57,853 nt of DNA from Burkholderiaceae bacterium (GCA_900299025.1 OMIE01000129.1:1-57853); one strand, 5' to 3'. Positions 10,878 to 22,292 are shown, numbered from the stretch's first letter. Notes: generated by a model from the letters alone, not told the origin. Made by a program: numbers and translations.

Positions 10878-12224
10878 TCAAACATAGGCCGGCACCATAC
10901 AGGTCTTGTGTTGAATGTGATACTCGAACTCATTCATGTAATGCTTCAAAAAAGCCCGCACCGGCATTGCAGCAGCATCACCGAGTGCGCAAATCGTGCG
11001 CCCTTGAATGTTGTCGGCGACCGAGTTCAGCATATCCAAATCTTCTTGACGTCCCTGACCGTGCTCGATGCGATTCACCATTCGATAAAGCCACCCCGTC
11101 CCCTCACGGCATGGCGTGCACTGGCCACATGACTCTTCGTAATAAAAATAAGAAAGCCTGAGCAGACTTTTGACCATGCAACGAGTGTCGTCCATCACAA
11201 TGACCGCTCCCGATCCAAGCATCGACCCAGCTTTTGCGATCGAGTCATAATCCATATCGATCGCCATCATGATGTCAGCAGGCAGCACAGGCATCGATGA
11301 TCCGCCTGGAATAACAGCCTTGAGCTTACGTCCATCGCGTACACCACCTGCAAGTTCAAGTAACTTGGCAAATGGCGTGCCCAGGGGAACTTCAAAATTA
11401 CCCGGTCGGTTTACATCACCGCTGACCGAGAAAATTTTAGTGCCACCGTTATTGGGCTTACCGGCCTCCAAAAAGGCCTGACCACCATGTCGGATGATCC
11501 ATGGAACCGCCGCAAAGGTTTCGGTGTTATTGATCGTGGTGGGCTTGCCATAAAGACCGAAACTTGCTGGAAATGGCGGCTTGAATCTTGGTTGACCTTT
11601 TTTTCCCTCAAGCGACTCTAAAAGTCCGGTTTCCTCGCCACAGATATAAGCACCATAACCATGATGCGCGTGTAATTGGAACGAGAAGTCCGTACCGAGG
11701 ATTCGATCACCAAGGTAGCCCGCAGCGCGTGCCTCTTCGAGCGCCTCTTCAAAACGCTCATACACCTCAAAAATTTCACCGTGGATATAGTTGTAGCCAA
11801 CCGTAATGCCCATGGCGTAGGCACCGATGATCATGCCCTCAATAACGATATGCGGATTGTATCGAAGGATATCGCGATCTTTAAAAGTACCGGGCTCTCC
11901 CTCGTCTGAATTACAAACCAGATACTTCTGTCCAGGGAATTGTCGCGGCATGAAACTCCACTTAAGACCGGTCGGGAAACCCGCCCCACCTCGACCACGC
12001 AACACACCCGTCTTCAATTCGGCGATCACCTGCTCAGGCGTCATGCCCTCCAGGAGAATTTTGCGCAAAGCCTGATAGCCCTGGCGGGCTTCATAATCTT
12101 TGAGCTGCCAGCCGTCTGCCGAATTCAAACCCGCGAAAATGAACGGACTGATATGTCTGCCGTGAAAACAACTCTCCTGGGGCGAGGCCACCGGGATTAC
12201 AGCTGCTGTGTCATTGGCTCCCAT
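10878..12224 (-). CDS. nuoF: NADH-quinone oxidoreductase subunit F
   Basis: NuoF binds NADH and FMN and starts electron transfer in complex I. Visible motifs are the FMN/NADH glycine loop [13 protein letters not shown] (77-89) and the 4Fe-4S N3 ligands Cys366/369/372/412 ([13 protein letters not shown]). The start MGAND is chosen because AAGGAG sits 8 nt upstream, inside the end of nuoE, and the gene then begins 4 bp after nuoE. An upstream ATG at 12272 overlaps nuoE and lacks support. This gives 448 residues, normal for the family. Confidence 0.97.
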   Translation of the reverse strand: MGANDTAAVIPVASPQESCFHGRHISPFIFAGLNSADGWQLKDYEARQGYQALRKILLEGMTPEQVIAELKTGVLRGRGGAGFPTGLKWSFMPRQFPGQKYLVCNSDEGEPGTFKDRDILRYNPHIVIEGMIIGAYAMGITVGYNYIHGEIFEVYERFEEALEEARAAGYLGDRILGTDFSFQLHAHHGYGAYICGEETGLLESLEGKKGQPRFKPPFPASFGLYGKPTTINNTETFAAVPWIIRHGGQAFLEAGKPNNGGTKIFSVSGDVNRPGNFEVPLGTPFAKLLELAGGVRDGRKLKAVIPGGSSMPVLPADIMMAIDMDYDSIAKAGSMLGSGAVIVMDDTRCMVKSLLRLSYFYYEESCGQCTPCREGTGWLYRMVNRIEHGQGRQEDLDMLNSVADNIQGRTICALGDAAAMPVRAFLKHYMNEFEYHIQHKTCMVPAYV

Positions 12225-12228
12225 TGCA

Positions 12229-12774
12229 TTACTCCTTAGCAGCGGCTCGCAACTCAGCCAGTAGTGCATCAAGCTTTTGTGCGTCCATGAAACTGCACAT
12301 ACGCTTGTTGTTGACCAGCATCACCGGTGCATCACCGCAAGCACCGAGACATTCCAGCTCTTTAAGGGTGAAAACACCATCGGGGGTGGTTTCATTGAAG
12401 TCGATTCCAAGACGCGTTTTCAAAAACTCAGCGGCTTTTTTACCATCGCGAAGCTGGCATGGCAGATTGGTACAAACACCAAGCTTAAAGCGACCGACGG
12501 GCGACGTATTGTACATATTATAGAACGTTGCCACTTCTTGAACTGCGATAGGCGCCATACCGATATAACTTGCAACTTCCTCGATCACACAAGGGCTGAC
12601 CCAGCCGTGCTCATCCTGACAGATGGCAAGCGACGCCATAACCGCCGATTGGCGCTGATCAGCAGGATATTTACCGAGTTCTTTATCGATCCGCTTCTTC
12701 GCAGCATCGCTAAGACGATAGGTTTTAGCTTGCGCAGCGTTCGCAAACGCCTGGGGGCTGTGACCAGCACTCAT
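12229..12774 (-). CDS. nuoE: NADH-quinone oxidoreductase subunit E
   Basis: NuoE holds the 2Fe-2S cluster N1a next to the flavin of NuoF. The 181-residue thioredoxin-fold protein has the four expected ligands: Cys101, Cys106, Cys142 and Cys146 (CTNLPC ... CLGAC). The ATG overlaps the nuoD stop as ATGA. The C-terminus contains the ribosome binding site of nuoF. Confidence 0.98.
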   Translation of the reverse strand: MSAGHSPQAFANAAQAKTYRLSDAAKKRIDKELGKYPADQRQSAVMASLAICQDEHGWVSPCVIEEVASYIGMAPIAVQEVATFYNMYNTSPVGRFKLGVCTNLPCQLRDGKKAAEFLKTRLGIDFNETTPDGVFTLKELECLGACGDAPVMLVNNKRMCSFMDAQKLDALLAELRAAAKE

Positions 12775-14024
12775 CGGTCGATTTCTCCAAACACAATATC
12801 CTGGGTACCGATAATGGTAACGACGTCGGCGATCATATGACCGCGCGACATTTCATCGAGCGCTTGCAAGTGGGCAAATCCAGGAGCTCTCAACTTAACC
12901 CGAAATGGCTTGTTCGCTCCATCAGAAACAATGAATACGCCAAATTCGCCTTTGGGGTGTTCAACCGCGGCGTAAACCTCACCGGGTGGCACATGCATTC
13001 CTTCGGTGAACAGTTTGAAGTGATGGATCAAATCCTCCATATTCGACTTCATGTTCACGCGGCTCGGCGGAGCAACCTTTCGGTTGCCGCTGATCACAGG
13101 GCCGGGGTGATTACGCAACCACTCAATGCACTGCTTAATGATCTTATTCGATTCACGCATCTCAGCAACGCGCACGAGATAGCGATCGTAGGAATCGCCG
13201 TTGCGACCCACAGGAATATCAAAATCAACCAGGTCGTAGACCTCGTAGGGTTGCTTTTTGCGCAGGTCCCATGCCACACCAGAGCCACGCAACATCGCGC
13301 CCGTAAAGCCCAGGGCTTTTGCGCGGTCTGGATCAACCACGCCAATACCGACCAAGCGTTGTTTCCAGATGCGGTTATCAGTGAGCAAGGTTTCGTATTC
13401 GTCGACGCAACCTGGGAAACGATTGGTAAATGCTTCAAGAAAATCGAGGACAGAACCCTGTCTTGCCTGATTCATGTCTTTAATAGCCGATTCATTACGC
13501 ACTTTGGATGCGCGGTATTGCGGCATCTGATCAGGCAAGTCGCGATAAACACCGCCCGGCCGGTAATAAGCTGCATGCATGCGAGCACCCGACACCGCTT
13601 CGTAGGCATCCATCAAATCTTCACGTTCGCGGAAAGCATAAAGAAGCACTGCCATCGCACCCACGTCGAGTGCGTGCGCGCCGAGCCATAGCAGGTGATT
13701 CATGATCCTGGTGACTTCATCGAACATGACCCGGATGTATTGCGCTCTTAAAGGCACCTCGACGCCAAGCAGCTTTTCAATCGCCATCACGTACGCGTGC
13801 TCATTGCACATCATCGACACATAGTCGAGACGGTCCATGTAGGGCACGCTTTGCAAATAAGTACGCGTCTCGGCGAGCTTTTCGGTAGCTCGGTGAAGCA
13901 GACCGATGTGGGGATCTGCACGTTGTACGACTTCGCCGTCCAATTCGAGCACGAGACGCAAGACACCATGTGCTGCTGGATGCTGGGGCCCGAAGTTGAG
14001 CGTGTAATTTTTGATATCTGCCAT
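12771..14024 (-). CDS. nuoD: NADH-quinone oxidoreductase subunit D
   Basis: This is the 49-kDa subunit of complex I, related to the large subunit of NiFe hydrogenases, and it lines the quinone site near cluster N2. The 417-residue product shows the conserved N-terminal [21 protein letters not shown] region and the C-terminal [18 protein letters not shown] end. It is separate from nuoC, as in most beta-proteobacteria, unlike the fused nuoCD of Escherichia coli. It starts 2 bp after nuoC. Confidence 0.98.
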   Translation of the reverse strand: MADIKNYTLNFGPQHPAAHGVLRLVLELDGEVVQRADPHIGLLHRATEKLAETRTYLQSVPYMDRLDYVSMMCNEHAYVMAIEKLLGVEVPLRAQYIRVMFDEVTRIMNHLLWLGAHALDVGAMAVLLYAFREREDLMDAYEAVSGARMHAAYYRPGGVYRDLPDQMPQYRASKVRNESAIKDMNQARQGSVLDFLEAFTNRFPGCVDEYETLLTDNRIWKQRLVGIGVVDPDRAKALGFTGAMLRGSGVAWDLRKKQPYEVYDLVDFDIPVGRNGDSYDRYLVRVAEMRESNKIIKQCIEWLRNHPGPVISGNRKVAPPSRVNMKSNMEDLIHHFKLFTEGMHVPPGEVYAAVEHPKGEFGVFIVSDGANKPFRVKLRAPGFAHLQALDEMSRGHMIADVVTIIGTQDIVFGEIDR

Positions 14025-14026
14025 GC

Positions 14027-14632
14027 TCAGTTCCTACCTACGCCGTAGCCATCTTCGCGAACGACGCGGGGGACGTTCTCTCTGGGCTCAATCGATACCG
14101 GCTGGTAAATTACCCGTTGCTGGTCTGGGTCATAGCGCATCTCGACATAGCCAGAAATCGGGAAATCTTTACGGAAGGGATGACCCACAAACCCGTAGTC
14201 GGTCAGGATTCGACGCAAATCGTTGTGACCTTCAAACACGATGCCATAGAGGTCGAAGGCTTCACGTTCGTACCAGCCCGCCGATGGCCAAACTGTCGTG
14301 AGACTTGGGACGACCGGAAAATCATCGTCCGGCGCAAAGACCTTCAGCCTTAGGCGCAAATTGTTTTGAACTGAGAGCAAATGACTTACCGCAGCACAGC
14401 GAAGTCCTTCGTGGGCCGCATTGCCGAAATTCATGTAGTCGACACCACAAAGATCAACTAAGGTGTCAAAGCGAAGCTCAGCATCGTCACGCAGAACGCC
14501 TGCGACCGCCAAAACATCGGTGCTCGCTATCGTGATGCTAATTTCTCCGCGATCCACGACGAGCGCACGCAAACGCCCTTCGAAGAGCGCTTCAAGCCTT
14601 GTCTTTAATGCTTCTAACGAAGGACTACTCAT
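14027..14632 (-). CDS. nuoC: NADH-quinone oxidoreductase subunit C
   Basis: This is the 30-kDa subunit of the peripheral arm, with no cofactor of its own, 201 residues. The family signature [20 protein letters not shown] is present with its conserved acidic and aromatic residues. The gene sits 27 bp after nuoB and 2 bp before nuoD. Confidence 0.98.
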   Translation of the reverse strand: MSSPSLEALKTRLEALFEGRLRALVVDRGEISITIASTDVLAVAGVLRDDAELRFDTLVDLCGVDYMNFGNAAHEGLRCAAVSHLLSVQNNLRLRLKVFAPDDDFPVVPSLTTVWPSAGWYEREAFDLYGIVFEGHNDLRRILTDYGFVGHPFRKDFPISGYVEMRYDPDQQRVIYQPVSIEPRENVPRVVREDGYGVGRN

Positions 14633-14659
14633 GCGAATCTTGACCTCGTGGTGTTGCGC

Positions 14660-15136
14660 TCATCGCGCAATCGTATGGGTGCGTCGGATCTTGTTTTGCA
14701 GCTGGATCACCCCGTAGAGCAAAGCCTCTGCTGTCGGAGGGCAACCGGGCACGTAGACATCAACCGGGACAATGCGATCGCAGCCGCGAACCACTGAATA
14801 CGAATAGTGATAATAGCCACCACCATTGGCGCAAGATCCCATCGAGATCACCCAACGCGGCTCTGCCATCTGGTCATAAACCTTGCGTAAGGCAGGCGCC
14901 ATCTTGTTGCAAAGGGTGCCGGCCACAATCATCACATCGGACTGCCGCGGACTCGCACGAAACATCACGCCAAAGCGGTCCATATCGTAGCGGGATGCAG
15001 CCGCGTGCATCATCTCGACTGCACAACAGGCCAGGCCGAAAGTCATCGGCCACATCGAACCGGTACGTGTCCAGTTGATGACCTTATCAAGTTGGGTTGT
15101 TACAAAGCCCTCGCCCAGCGCGCCGTCAATGCCCAT
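14660..15136 (-). CDS. nuoB: NADH-quinone oxidoreductase subunit B
   Basis: NuoB carries cluster N2, the last iron-sulfur centre before quinone. The 158-residue product has the tandem cysteines Cys37/Cys38 (ACCAVE) and further ligands Cys102 and Cys132 (GCPPTAEAL), matching the family exactly. The 79 bp between nuoA and nuoB are longer than other spacings in this operon; I see no gene there. Confidence 0.98.
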   Translation of the reverse strand: MGIDGALGEGFVTTQLDKVINWTRTGSMWPMTFGLACCAVEMMHAAASRYDMDRFGVMFRASPRQSDVMIVAGTLCNKMAPALRKVYDQMAEPRWVISMGSCANGGGYYHYSYSVVRGCDRIVPVDVYVPGCPPTAEALLYGVIQLQNKIRRTHTIAR

Positions 15137-15215
15137 GGCGATTTACCTTTTCACTGCACATGTTACGTCACATGATTGGCCCTTCGGACCAACCTCCCCT
15201 TGTAAAGACTCTCAC

Positions 15216-15575
15216 TCAATCCCAGTCGAGCGCGCCTTTTTTCCATTCGTAGACAAAACCCACCACCAAAATACCGAGAAAGATCATTACCGACCAGAAT
15301 CCCACCAAGCCTATTTCCTGATAGGCAGCGGCCCAAGGAAATAAGAACGCGATTTCAAGATCGAAAAGAATAAAAAGAATAGCAACCAGGTAATAACGCA
15401 CATCGAACTTGATGCGCGCGTCTTCGAAAGCATCAAAGCCACATTCATAAGGAGAAAGTTTTTCTGCGTTTGGACGCGAAGGACCAAGCAGCTTACCAAG
15501 CACGATGGGGCCGATGCCCACGAGAGAGCCGACCAAAATAAACAAGATGACCGGCAAGTACTGGCTCAAGTCCAT
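15216..15575 (-). CDS. nuoA: NADH-quinone oxidoreductase subunit A
   Basis: NuoA is a small membrane subunit at the interface between the arms of complex I. The product is 119 residues with three hydrophobic segments and the conserved loop motif [20 protein letters not shown]. It is the first nuo gene, 50 bp after tRNA-Leu. No strong promoter is evident in that gap, so the operon may be read partly from the secG/tRNA-Leu unit upstream. Confidence 0.98.
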   Translation of the reverse strand: MDLSQYLPVILFILVGSLVGIGPIVLGKLLGPSRPNAEKLSPYECGFDAFEDARIKFDVRYYLVAILFILFDLEIAFLFPWAAAYQEIGLVGFWSVMIFLGILVVGFVYEWKKGALDWD

Positions 15576-15625
15576 AGATGACGCTTCTTCCCTTTTGAGT
15601 ACTACATATCGTGTACTACTTATTA

Positions 15626-15710
15626 TGGTGCCGACGGCGAGACTCGAACTCGCACAGCTTTCGCCACTACCCCCTCAAGATAGCGTGTCTACCAATTTCA
15701 CCACGTCGGC
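15626..15710 (-). tRNA. tRNA-Leu (anticodon GAG)
   Basis: This 85-nt minus-strand sequence folds as a class II tRNA. The acceptor stem is GCCGACG/CGTCGGC with discriminator A and an encoded CCA. The D-arm reads TGGTGAAATTGGTAGACA, the anticodon loop CTTGAGG has anticodon GAG, there is a long variable arm, and the T-loop is GTTCGAGTC. It reads CUC/CUU leucine codons. Placement between secG and nuoA is known from other Burkholderiales. Confidence 0.97.
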
Positions 15711-15724
15711 TTGCGGCTCGCATT

Positions 15725-16216
15725 CTACTTGGTTTTTTCGCTTGTAGGCGCAGATGGACCACTTGGCACTGCAGAAGATGGGCTAGGCACTGAAGACGAC
15801 GGGCTTGGGACCGGAGATGACGGGCTTTGTGCTGAGGGCGACGGGCTTGGAACCGCCGATGACGGGCTTGGCGCCGTGCCACCCTGTGCGGGCGTTTGAG
15901 TTTGACCAGGGATTTGTGAACTCGGCCCCTGCTCCATGACGCTTTTAGGTTGCTGCACGCCCCTTGCTGCAGTATTACCCATGTAGGCCAGACCTAGCGT
16001 TGCCACGAAGAATACGGTCGCAGCAATCGCTGTAGCGCGACTCAAAAAATTCGCAGAACCTGTTGCCCCAAACAAGCTACCACTTGCTCCGCCGCCAGAT
16101 GAACCGAAGGCAGCCCCCATATCTGCGCCCTTACCCTGTTGGATAAGAACAAGCACAATAACAGCAAGTGCACAAAGCACTTGAACAACAAGCAATAAAG
16201 AACTCAACCAAGCCAT
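15725..16216 (-). CDS. secG: preprotein translocase subunit SecG
   Basis: SecG is a small subunit of the SecYEG channel in the inner membrane. Residues 1-80 are a normal SecG: two transmembrane helices (about 5-25 and 60-80) and the glycine-rich LFGATGSANFLSR loop. The ATG at 16216 is preferred over a TTG two codons upstream because AGGA lies 8 nt before it. The protein then has a long tail (163 residues in all; 75-120 is common) made of heptads rich in Ser and Pro at about 117-158. Downstream of tpiA and just before tRNA-Leu. Confidence 0.95.
   Translation of the reverse strand: MAWLSSLLLVVQVLCALAVIVLVLIQQGKGADMGAAFGSSGGGASGSLFGATGSANFLSRATAIAATVFFVATLGLAYMGNTAARGVQQPKSVMEQGPSSQIPGQTQTPAQGGTAPSPSSAVPSPSPSAQSPSSPVPSPSSSVPSPSSAVPSGPSAPTSEKTK
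15743..15868 (-). repeat. 21-bp repeats coding for SPSSxVP heptads in SecG tail
   Basis: Six consecutive 21-bp units encode the heptads SPSSAVP, SPSPSAQ, SPSSPVP, SPSSSVP, SPSSAVP and SGPSAPT (SecG residues 117-158). The DNA units share a gacgggcttgg-like core on the plus strand. Such in-frame repeats change in number easily by slippage, so the tail length may vary between strains (inference). Confidence 0.85.
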
Positions 16217-16286
16217 ACTCAATTTCCTTTGGACAAGGCCGCAATGATACGTTGAACTGCGGCCTCAGATAGGTTGAACTGTCGCG

Positions 16287-17204
16287 TCATCGATGCCGCA
16301 CTGCGGCCTGACCGATATCGAGAAAGCTCGTCGCTTGCAGCGAAGCACCCCCAACGAGTGCACCATCGACATCAGGCATCCGAAAAAGCGCCTCTGCATT
16401 GTCGGCTTTAACCGATCCGCCATAAAGAATCCGAATCAACGACGATGGCCAACCAGCCTGATCGAGCCGATCCCGAATAAAGGCGTGGACCTGCTGCGCA
16501 TCATCGGGGCTAGCGCTCTTGCCGGTACCAATAGCCCAAACAGGCTCGTAGGCAATCACAACCCGTGCCGCCCGTTCAGCGCGGGCATTCGCATCTCCAA
16601 CACCCGGCTGATGGTTCACTATCGGCGTGTGCACGCTCTGCTGTGCGTGGAGGTCTTGTGTTGCGCTTTGCCCAAGCACAGGCTGATGCGCGGACGCAGG
16701 CCAAAGATTAAACAAAACCTCAACCTGTTTTTCGATGACCCCCCGGGTAAGCCCCTTGCTGCGTTCCTGCTCCGATTCGCCAACGCATAAAACAGCCGAC
16801 AAGCCAGCGTCGATAGCTCGCTTGAGCTTTTGGGCAATCAAGGTCTCTGATTCGGAAAAGTACTGGCGTCGCTCCGAATGACCAATCAAAACCGCCGAAC
16901 ACCCGCAATCACGAAGCATTTCAGCACTGATTTCACCGGTGTACGCACCATCGCCAGCGGCCGAGAGATCCTGCGCCCCCAGTTTCATCGCTAATCCAGG
17001 CAATCTTTCTCGACTTCGCTCGAGCAGATCGCCAAGCGTCTTCAAGTGAACAAAGGGCGGACATATCAACCAATCAAGGGCTTGTAAGTCCTGCCGGCTG
17101 GCAAGGCCCTCGATCAGGCCAGCGCCGAGGGCAGCAGCGCTTTCAAGACGCCCGTTCATTTTCCAATTACCGGCTATCAGTCGGCGTCTCGCAGTCATCC
17201 CCAT
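16287..17204 (-). CDS. tpiA: triosephosphate isomerase with internal insertion
   Basis: Triosephosphate isomerase interconverts dihydroxyacetone phosphate and glyceraldehyde 3-phosphate in glycolysis and gluconeogenesis. All catalytic residues are present: Asn13 and Lys15 (GNWKMN), His109 (IGHSERR), Glu220 (AYEPVWAIGTG), and the phosphate-binding YGGSV and GALVGGASL. The protein has 305 residues against the usual ~250. The extra ~40 residues (about 171-211) sit between helix 5 and strand 6. The start at 17204 could also be the second ATG at 17198. It lies 12 bp after pssA, likely co-transcribed. Confidence 0.95.
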   Translation of the reverse strand: MGMTARRRLIAGNWKMNGRLESAAALGAGLIEGLASRQDLQALDWLICPPFVHLKTLGDLLERSRERLPGLAMKLGAQDLSAAGDGAYTGEISAEMLRDCGCSAVLIGHSERRQYFSESETLIAQKLKRAIDAGLSAVLCVGESEQERSKGLTRGVIEKQVEVLFNLWPASAHQPVLGQSATQDLHAQQSVHTPIVNHQPGVGDANARAERAARVVIAYEPVWAIGTGKSASPDDAQQVHAFIRDRLDQAGWPSSLIRILYGGSVKADNAEALFRMPDVDGALVGGASLQATSFLDIGQAAVRHR

Positions 17205-17216
17205 CGAAAGTCTCGA

Positions 17217-18056
17217 CTAAGCTGCTTCATGAGGCTCATGGCGTGCAAAAGGTGACGGCCGACCTTTGGCTCGAAGCCAGCCCGCATAAATCCAACCCGA
17301 AAGCCCATAGCCCAAGAAAAACAGAAAGAGGACAAGCGCCGGGTCGAGCGAGACCAGTCCAAACACCAGCATAAAAGCGAAAGCTGTCATGAACGACACC
17401 CGCCGCCGCGCATTGAGCGTCTTAAAGCTGTAAAAAGGGGCATTCGACACCATCGTGAGGCCGGCATAGATGGTGATCAACCAGCCGAGCAAGGCCAAGT
17501 CTGGGCCGCGCCAATCGACAAGCTTCATCGCTTCCAGTTCAGTGAAAGTCCAGATCAAACCTACGACCATCGCGGCTGCCGCAGGCGATGGCAAGCCTTG
17601 GAAGAATCGCTTATCAACCACCCCAAGATTGGTATTAAAACGCGCCAGGCGCAGTGCAGCACCAGCCACATAAACAAATGCGGCCACCCAGCCAAACTTA
17701 CCCATACCTTTGAGTGCCCACTCATACATGATGAGCGCCGGGGCTGCACCAAAGGAGACCATATCGGAGAGGCTATCGTATTGCTCACCAAAGGCGCTGG
17801 TTGTGCCGGTCCACCGGGCAACCCGGCCATCGAGGCTGTCAAAAATCAACGCAAAAAAACAAAGCATCGCTGCCAGGTCAAAGCGATGATTCATCCCCTG
17901 GACAATCGATGTGAAACCACAAAAAAGCGAAGCCGTTGTAAATAGATTCGGTAGCCAATAAACACCCCGAGGTCGTTTCTTGAGGGGCTGAGCCTGATCA
18001 TCGGGTGGTGGAACCCTCCCCTCGTCGAGCGGTGGTTCCTTGCCCTGTTCAAGCAC
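17217..18056 (-). CDS. pssA: CDP-diacylglycerol-serine O-phosphatidyltransferase
   Basis: PssA makes phosphatidylserine from CDP-diacylglycerol and serine at the inner membrane; Psd, encoded just upstream, decarboxylates it to phosphatidylethanolamine. The CDP-alcohol phosphatidyltransferase signature is complete (DGRVARW, then G and two Asp residues in [10 protein letters not shown]), followed by several transmembrane helices. The chosen start is GTG at 18056 (VLEQGKEPP). GGAG lies 7 nt upstream and the codon overlaps the psd stop by 8 bp. A longer ATG form to 18164 would overlap psd by 116 bp. This gives 279 residues. Confidence 0.92.
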   Translation of the reverse strand: MLEQGKEPPLDEGRVPPPDDQAQPLKKRPRGVYWLPNLFTTASLFCGFTSIVQGMNHRFDLAAMLCFFALIFDSLDGRVARWTGTTSAFGEQYDSLSDMVSFGAAPALIMYEWALKGMGKFGWVAAFVYVAGAALRLARFNTNLGVVDKRFFQGLPSPAAAAMVVGLIWTFTELEAMKLVDWRGPDLALLGWLITIYAGLTMVSNAPFYSFKTLNARRRVSFMTAFAFMLVFGLVSLDPALVLFLFFLGYGLSGWIYAGWLRAKGRPSPFARHEPHEAA

Positions 18057-18711
18057 CTTGAGGCTCCAACCTCGCGAGTACAGTACTCGTTGCTTTGACA
18101 ATTTGGCCAACGGTAACCTGCGGCCTGGCATCGAGTGGCAGATAAACATCAACCCGGGAACCAAACCTTATAAAACCATAGCGCGACGCACGATCAAGCT
18201 CATCACCAGGCTGCACATAACAAAGAATTCGGCGCGCAATCAAACCGGCAATTTGCACGGCGGTGACCAAGCGCCCCTGTGGATCGCGAATCACGACCGC
18301 ATTGCGCTCATTTTCAAGCGAGGCTTTGTCAAGCGCCGCATTGACGAAGCTGCCACTAAAGTAATCCACCTTTTCAATACGGCCTGCAACCGGCATGCGA
18401 TTGGAATGCACATTGAACACGTTCATGAAGACGCTGATCTTCAGCGCCTGGCGATCCGCGTAAGCATCTTCGCACTGCTCGATTGCAACGATTCTTCCAT
18501 CGGCAGGTGATAGGACATCATCTGGATCAACCGAACCGACCCTTGGCGGATCACGGAAGAACTGCAGCACAAAAATCGCTGCAACCCAAAGCAGCCCGCT
18601 AAAAAAACTGCCAAGCCAGGCATCAGCAAACATTGCAGCGATGACTGCGATGCCCAAAAATGGCCAACCCTCACGGGCGATGATTGGATGTGGCCATGGA
18701 AATTGGCGCAT
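18049..18711 (-). CDS. psd: phosphatidylserine decarboxylase proenzyme
   Basis: Psd converts phosphatidylserine to phosphatidylethanolamine and cuts itself to form a pyruvoyl group. The 220-residue product is the short bacterial form with one N-terminal hydrophobic region (about 15-45). The C-terminal cleavage site lies in [12 protein letters not shown], where the serine after glycine would become the pyruvoyl group. A ribosome binding site (AGGGGAAG) precedes the ATG. It forms a two-gene unit with pssA, overlapping by 8 bp. Confidence 0.96.
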   Translation of the reverse strand: MRQFPWPHPIIAREGWPFLGIAVIAAMFADAWLGSFFSGLLWVAAIFVLQFFRDPPRVGSVDPDDVLSPADGRIVAIEQCEDAYADRQALKISVFMNVFNVHSNRMPVAGRIEKVDYFSGSFVNAALDKASLENERNAVVIRDPQGRLVTAVQIAGLIARRILCYVQPGDELDRASRYGFIRFGSRVDVYLPLDARPQVTVGQIVKATSTVLARLEPQGA

Positions 18712-18780
18712 CGCTTCCCCTGTTGATATCGTCGCGCAATATACTCGGACAAAAGTCCTCGATTGATAAAACCCGAGTGC

Positions 18781-20327
<1,547 letters not shown>

Positions 20328-20337
20328 GGCGAGCCCC

Positions 20338-22059
20338 TTATAGATCTTCTGCGCCGAGAATCATCTCGGTGAGGCCTTTGCCTCCTTGCACCATCGGCCA
20401 GACGTTTTCAGTCTGGTCAGTGATGAAATCGAGAAAGACCAATCGGTCCTTGTACTTGCCGAAGGCATCGCGCAAGGCGGGTTCAACATCCTCAGGCTTT
20501 TCAATTCTCAGTCCGATGTGTCCATAGGCTTGAGCCAAGCCAACGAAATCGGGCAAAGCATCCATGTAGGACTGCGAATACCGACTGCCGTATTCAATCT
20601 CCTGCCACTGGCGAACCATGCCCAGATATCGGTTATTTAAGTTGATAATCTTTACCGGCAACTGGTATTGCTTACAGGTCGAAAGCTCTTGGATATTCAT
20701 TTGAATCGAACCTTCACCGGTAATGCATGCTACCGATGCATCCGGATGCGCTAGCAGCACACCCATGGCATAGGGCAGACCCACACCCATGGTGCCAAGG
20801 CCACCCGAATTGATCCAGCGACGAGGCTTATCAAAAGGATAAAACTGCGCAGCAAACATTTGGTGCTGACCAACATCGGAAGTAACGAACGCATCGCCAG
20901 CAGTCACTTCCCAAAGCTTTTGCACCACAAACTGCGGCTTAATCAACGCCTCACTTTGCTTGTAGGCTAAACAATCCTTCGATCGCCATTGCTCAATTTG
21001 TTGCCACCAGGCCTTCAATGCCTTGTTTGCAGGCCTTGGCGCATCACCAAGCGTGTCTTTAAGTTGGCTAATAATTTCTGTAATTGCATCCTTCACGTCA
21101 CCAACGATCGGTAGATCGACCTTTACCCGTTTCGAGATCGATGAAGGATCAATATCGATATGAATAATCTTACGAGGATTTTGCGCGAAGTGTTTGGGAT
21201 TTCCGATCACGCGATCATCGAAACGAGCACCTATGGCAAGCAACACATCGCAGTGCTGCATCGCCATGTTGGCCTCGTAGGTGCCATGCATGCCGGGCAT
21301 ACCCACAAACTGCTTGCTACTTGCACGATAGGCCCCTAAGCCCATCAGTGTATTCGTGCATGGCGCACCGAGCATATCGACAAGACAATTTAACGCTTCA
21401 GAGGCTTCACCAAGAATCACACCGCCACCGGTATAAATCATAGGCCGTTCTGCTGACAATAGCATTTGAACAGCCTTGCGAATTTGCCCCTGATGTCCCT
21501 TAACAATCGGATTGTAAGAGCGAAGCGCTACCTCCTTTGGATACTGAAACTTACATTTGTTGCGCGTGACATCCTTGGGAATATCGATCAATACAGGGCC
21601 TGGGCGCCCCGAACGCGCGATGTGAAAAGCTTTGGCAAATGTTGCGGCTAAATCTTTGACATCTCGCACTAAGAAATTATGCTTAACACAAGGCCTTGTA
21701 ATTCCGATCGCATCGCACTCCTGGAAAGCATCTTCCCCAATTGCATGGGTGGGTACCTGCCCGGAAATAATGACCATTGGAATCGAATCCATATAGGCCG
21801 TCGCAATGCCAGTAACTGCATTGGTGAGGCCAGGGCCGCTGGTGACGATGCAAGCCCCAACGGTTTGGGTACTTCTTGCGTAGGCATCTGCGGCGTGGAC
21901 CGCTGCCTGTTCGTGCCGAACTAAAATGTGTTCGAAGGCTTTTTGCTTGTAAATCTCATCGTAAATATAAAGAACCGCGCCTCCGGGATAGCCAAATAAG
22001 TGCTTGATCCCTTCTTCTTCGAGACAACGGCAGACAATTTCTGCGCCAGTTAATTCCAT
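20338..22059 (-). CDS. ilvB: acetolactate synthase large (catalytic) subunit
   Basis: This thiamine diphosphate enzyme condenses pyruvate to acetolactate, or pyruvate with 2-ketobutyrate, opening branched-chain amino acid synthesis. The 573-residue product (IlvI length) has the N-terminal glutamate region RHEQAAVHAADAYARS and a central FAD-binding domain. The C-terminal ThDP/Mg motif runs from GEGS to the Asn-rich NLNNRYLGMVRQWQ. It is the first structural gene of ilvB-ilvN-ilvC; about 180 nt of leader may precede it. Confidence 0.98.
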   Translation of the reverse strand: MELTGAEIVCRCLEEEGIKHLFGYPGGAVLYIYDEIYKQKAFEHILVRHEQAAVHAADAYARSTQTVGACIVTSGPGLTNAVTGIATAYMDSIPMVIISGQVPTHAIGEDAFQECDAIGITRPCVKHNFLVRDVKDLAATFAKAFHIARSGRPGPVLIDIPKDVTRNKCKFQYPKEVALRSYNPIVKGHQGQIRKAVQMLLSAERPMIYTGGGVILGEASEALNCLVDMLGAPCTNTLMGLGAYRASSKQFVGMPGMHGTYEANMAMQHCDVLLAIGARFDDRVIGNPKHFAQNPRKIIHIDIDPSSISKRVKVDLPIVGDVKDAITEIISQLKDTLGDAPRPANKALKAWWQQIEQWRSKDCLAYKQSEALIKPQFVVQKLWEVTAGDAFVTSDVGQHQMFAAQFYPFDKPRRWINSGGLGTMGVGLPYAMGVLLAHPDASVACITGEGSIQMNIQELSTCKQYQLPVKIINLNNRYLGMVRQWQEIEYGSRYSQSYMDALPDFVGLAQAYGHIGLRIEKPEDVEPALRDAFGKYKDRLVFLDFITDQTENVWPMVQGGKGLTEMILGAEDL

Positions 22060-22066
22060 AAACTTC

Positions 22067-22126
22067 TCATCCTTTCAAAATCCGGCGTCTCCGACCCGTC
22101 GGCGCCTGTGCGGGGTAACCGCCCAT
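22067..22126 (-). CDS. possible 19-residue leader ORF before ilvB
   Basis: A short ORF (MGGYPAQAPTGRRRRILKG) ends at the TGA embedded in the ilvB ribosome binding region, 7 nt before the ilvB ATG. TAAGG lies 9 nt upstream of its own ATG. The peptide has a run of four Arg followed by Ile-Leu. Its position suggests translational coupling or leader-peptide control of ilvB, but the codons are not strongly enriched for branched-chain amino acids, so this is speculative. Confidence 0.3.
   Translation of the reverse strand: MGGYPAQAPTGRRRRILKG
22084..22106 (-). promoter_or_regulatory. stem-loop in the ilvB leader
   Basis: On the minus strand, GGCG-CCGAC-GG-GTCGG-AGA-CGCC forms a 9-bp interrupted stem with a 2-base bulge-side tetraloop-like turn. 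It is followed by GGATTTTG and then the ilvB ribosome binding region. It lies inside the possible leader ORF and could be an attenuator or a translation-control hairpin. The T-run is only four bases. Confidence 0.4.
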
Positions 22127-22243
22127 GACGCAGACCTTAGAGCCAGGCCCGTGAGGTTGATCGGACGCTCCCGGGTAAGGCTTGTGGCGTTTACGGGAGC
22201 TGTCGTGTTTAAGCGCTGCTTGTGAGCTTCACCAAAGCCCGCC

Positions 22244-22272
22244 AGTGTACTGCGCTGCAATAAGCCGAGCAA
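22244..22272 (-). promoter_or_regulatory. candidate sigma-70 promoter for ilvB operon
   Basis: TTGCTC (22267-22272) and TACACT (22244-22249) on the minus strand are separated by exactly 17 bp. They match the -35 and -10 consensus at 3 and 4 of 6 positions. Use of this site would give a leader of about 180 nt. It lies in the gap between ilvB and the divergent sigma factor gene. The match is weak. Confidence 0.3.
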
Positions 22273-22292
22273 ATGCGCTAGCATCGCGGGCC

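Noticed and set aside
12277-12840. 187-codon frame antisense to nuoE
   Set aside because: Overlaps the coding region of nuoE with its iron-sulfur cysteines intact; shadow only.
12837-13691. 284-codon open frame antisense to nuoD
   Set aside because: It is fully inside a conserved gene, resembles no known family and has no spacing or ribosome site; long antisense frames are common opposite biased codons.
15602-15625. Repeated GTAGTAC upstream of nuoA as an operator
   Set aside because: Two 7-bp copies 14 bp apart in the tRNA trailer; too short to claim.
16293-16790. 165-codon open frame antisense to tpiA, spanning the insertion
   Set aside because: I considered whether the tpiA insertion encodes something on the other strand; the product has no recognisable feature and no start signal.
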